NCBI GenBank assembly: GCA_922989275.2
Contig: OV277864.1
Location: 28,531,550-28,595,549 of the forward strand
Direction: 5' to 3'
DNA length: 64,000 nt
Source of the DNA: Gari tellinella
Lineage: Eukaryota > Mollusca > Bivalvia > Cardiida > Psammobiidae
Position 1 is the stretch's first letter, and every line of letters starts with the position of its first letter. The notes beneath the pieces are model-generated. The model saw only the letters and a program-made list of their open reading frames with translations, was not told the origin of the DNA and made no database searches. A program made the translations under genes and the position numbers. Of the stretch, positions 63,230 through 64,000 are shown piece after piece.

Positions 63230-63452
63230 TTAACCCATTTATGCCCACGATTCCATATATATGGGACATAGGCAAACAGTGTAGACTCTGACGTTATGCA
63301 TTATGCGGCGTCTGATCAAAGTCTACATTATTTGCTGATAGGAATTTCAATTTAAAACAAAATGAAAATGATTTTTTTAACCAGGTATCCCTTTAATAAA
63401 AAATGGACTAATCCAATATATAAACATGGAAGAAACCACTGGGCACAAATTG
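63230..63452 (-). mobile_element. C element
   Basis: TTAACCCATTTATGCCCACG on the left and CCACTGGGCACAAATTG on the right. The left inner arm is damaged (GACGTTATGCATTATGCGGCG). It contains CCATATATATGGGACATAGG and TGGACTAATCCAATATATAA. Confidence 0.8.
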
Positions 63453-63665
63453 ATTCATCCCTTCACTGTCACGACGTCATCTATTTCAAACAGTTGTCGT
63501 CTGCTTTTTTCTCTCAAGTCTAGATTTTAGATGAAATGACTAAAGTGATCTTGCGAAGAATGTGAATCAGTTTGGATACTAAACTGACCACGCTTGACCC
63601 GGCGTCTGATCTGGATTCAAGCTGTTTGCAAATAAACTCTGTACTCTGGGCACGGGTACAGTGAA
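63453..63665 (-). mobile_element. B1-type element with mixed hairpin arm
   Basis: CCCTTCACTGTCACGACGTC on the left, AACAGTTGTCGTCTGCTTTT, then CCCGGCGTCTGATCTGGATTCAAGCTGTTTGC, whose outer arm (GGATTCAAGC) is of the F rather than the B1 type. The right end TACAGTGAAGG merges into the next FB-1. Confidence 0.65.
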
Positions 63666-63943
63666 GGAAACGTTATTCTTTCACGGAAGATGAAGCAATG
63701 TCAAACAGCGTTTAAACGCAAACGAAACGCAAACACAGGGCAATAAAACGTTGAAATTAACAACTTGCTGACAATTCTGACTACGGGTATTTATTCTAAT
63801 CTGGGTGGCAAACAGTTTGGAGCCTGATCAGACGCCGGGTTACCCGGCGTCTGATCTGGCCCCAAACTGTTTGCTATGGAAATAATAGTTTTACATGTAG
63901 CGTAGACGCGTTTATGGGAAAGAATACCGTTTTCTCCACTGTA
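63657..63943 (+). mobile_element. FB-1 element with small internal insertion
   Basis: TACAGTGAAGGAAACGTTAT to GTTTTCTCCACTGTA, with a complete perfect stem. About 30 extra bases (AAGATGAAGCAATGTCAAAC) interrupt the TTTC-ACGG/GTTTAAACGC block near 63685. ACATGTA is inserted near 63893. Confidence 0.9.
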
Positions 63944-64000
63944 CAGTGTAAGACATTGAAGGAGTTAATTATCATTGGCTGACTTTCAAAGTGCTCCATT

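Noticed and set aside
1425..63860. Many similar hairpins suggesting a CRISPR array or rho-independent terminators
   Set aside because: The palindromes are dispersed, lie at the centre of TIR elements with target duplications, and have no regular spacers. The genome is eukaryotic, shown by spliceosomal signals, SINEs and LINEs.

Overview
The window is AT-rich, repeat-dense metazoan nuclear DNA, most likely from a bivalve mollusc. The reasons are the abundance of short palindromic TIR elements, frequent ACATGTACATGT-type runs, tRNA-derived SINEs with a conserved central domain, and a metazoan RasGRF-type exon with spliceosomal signals. The species cannot be named from the sequence. There are no operons, CRISPR arrays or intact RNA genes.

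Only one host gene is supported. At 27139-27740 there is a splice acceptor, a 5' UTR and the first coding exon (88 codons) of a RasGRF-family Ras exchange factor. The exon ends at a consensus donor in phase 0, in the middle of its N-terminal PH domain. No continuation exon was recognised downstream, so 27741-64000 is probably the start of a very long intron 1, and 1-27138 is upstream intron or intergenic DNA.

Nearly everything else is mobile DNA. Autonomous-type elements are: an apparently intact DD41D IS630/Tc1/mariner transposase (31475-32551) inside an element at about 31295-32743; a broken DD34D mariner with TA-flanked 26-bp ends (9068-10530); and the C-terminal remnant of a non-LTR retrotransposon ORF (6101-6574). 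The rest are short non-autonomous foldback elements, named here by local labels. FB-1: TA target, ends CAGTGGAGAA, about 250 bp, more than 40 copies or remnants. F: TA target, ends CAGYGCTCCC. D: TA target, ends CAGTAAAACCTCTC. B1/B2: TTAA target, ends CCCYTTCACTGCC. C: TTAA target, ends CCCATTTRYGCCC or variants. E: TTAA target, ends CCCTTTRCCC. G, H and J are long palindromes without a clear target site. Larger TIR elements lie at 1579-2769, 59849-60669 and 61879-62075.

The most striking pattern is modularity. One roughly 70-bp hairpin core (outer CAAACAGT/ACTGTTTG arms, inner GATCAGACGCCG/CGGCGTCTGATC arms) sits in the middle of at least five families whose ends and target duplications differ (FB-1 and F at TA; B1, B2 and C at TTAA). 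A second core (TTAAAGCAGG or AAGCAAGGTGA, then GAAACAGAAAGC or TAAAGCAGAATG arms) is shared by D (TA), E (TTAA) and an element with a 6-bp duplication. Family-specific bases in the stem are matched by complementary bases in the other arm, so base-pairing is kept while sequence diverges. Several nested insertions and one paralogous empty site give direct evidence of mobility and target choice.

Coordinates of decayed copies are approximate by about 10-20 bases. All family assignments come from reading the sequence, not from alignments or database searches.
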